A stretch of 35,459 bases of DNA from Gammaproteobacteria bacterium (GTDB lineage: Bacteria > Pseudomonadota > Gammaproteobacteria > BMS3Bbin11). Under the pieces are notes generated by a model. The model did no database searches, was not told the DNA's origin, and saw only the letters and a list, made by a program, of their open reading frames with translations. The stretch covers positions 1 to 35,459 of the forward strand of contig JAADJE010000007.1 of assembly GCA_013150915.1 (NCBI GenBank). The letters are read 5' to 3'. Within the stretch, counting starts at the first letter, position 1; each line of letters begins with the position of its first letter. A program made the position numbers and the translations under genes. Positions 35,333 through 35,459 of this stretch are shown here, piece after piece.

Positions 35333-35459
35333 ACTGTTGTCCCGTTAACGCCACATCGTCATGCCGGGCTTGACCCATTAACGCCATATCGTCATGCCGG
35401 GCTTGACCCGGTATCCAGTAAGTCGTTGAAACCGCTGGATTCCGGCCTGCGCCGGAATG
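35333..35459 (-). mobile_element. MITE family A, copy 4 (cut by the window end)
   Basis: It starts with ACTGTTGTCCCGTTAA, one base different from the terminal repeat of the other copies, in the orientation of copy 3. A 33-bp unit is tandemly duplicated inside (35345-35377 and 35378-35410, two mismatches). The inner hairpin sequences follow and the element runs off the window edge. Confidence 0.8.

Overview
The window looks like chromosomal DNA of a free-living gammaproteobacterium. The evidence is the linkage murA-hisG-hisD-hisC, a hisBHAFIE block running into tatABC, a QseBC/PmrAB-like two-component pair, complete PilV/W/X/Y1/E minor-pilin operons, and many short palindromic and tandem repeats between genes. 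Base composition is even, and I see no tRNA, rRNA, CRISPR array, prophage or full-length transposase. I cannot name a genus.

Layout. (1) 1-4706: murA and hisG-hisD-hisC on the + strand, closed by a two-way terminator. (2) 4777-7924: a secreted protein with an acidic repetitive tail on the - strand. It is divergent from a QseB/QseC-like system and has a good PmrA/QseB-type box in its own promoter. This module splits the histidine genes. (3) 8112-13873: hisB-hisH-hisA-hisF-hisI-hisE followed by tatA-tatB-tatC. Nearly every junction holds a repeat, and tatB and tatC are separated only by a 104-bp element with perfect terminal inverted repeats. TatC has a long acidic tail. (4) 13890-17072: two exported thioredoxin-fold proteins (DUF4124-glutaredoxin and a DUF255/YyaL-type protein) lie among three copies of a MITE. 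One copy is flanked by a perfect 11-bp target duplication. (5) 17144-32953: two complete minor-pilin operons (fimT-pilV-pilW-pilX-pilY1-pilE) point away from each other around a second OmpR-type two-component system. Their promoters look different (sigma-70-like and sigma-54-like), and their PilY1 tip proteins differ sharply. The larger one has an intact MIDAS and three lectin-like repeats inside its VWA region; the smaller has an altered MIDAS. (6) 33056-35161: an SCP2-like protein, dihydrofolate reductase and thymidylate synthase on the - strand. (7) 35312-35459: heptamer repeats and a fourth MITE copy cut by the window edge.

How the genes work together. The his genes supply the histidine pathway except HisZ (needed by the short-form HisG) and a histidinol-phosphate phosphatase, which must lie elsewhere. 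TatABC exports folded proteins. The redox proteins probably act in the envelope. Each minor-pilin operon would build the priming and tip complex of a type IV pilus, so the cell may be able to assemble two different pilus tips under separate control. This PilY1 pair around a two-component system is the strongest candidate for new biology here. A second theme is an unusually dense set of intergenic repeats: 7-bp-period arrays, GTAG-type REPs, MITEs and long hairpins.
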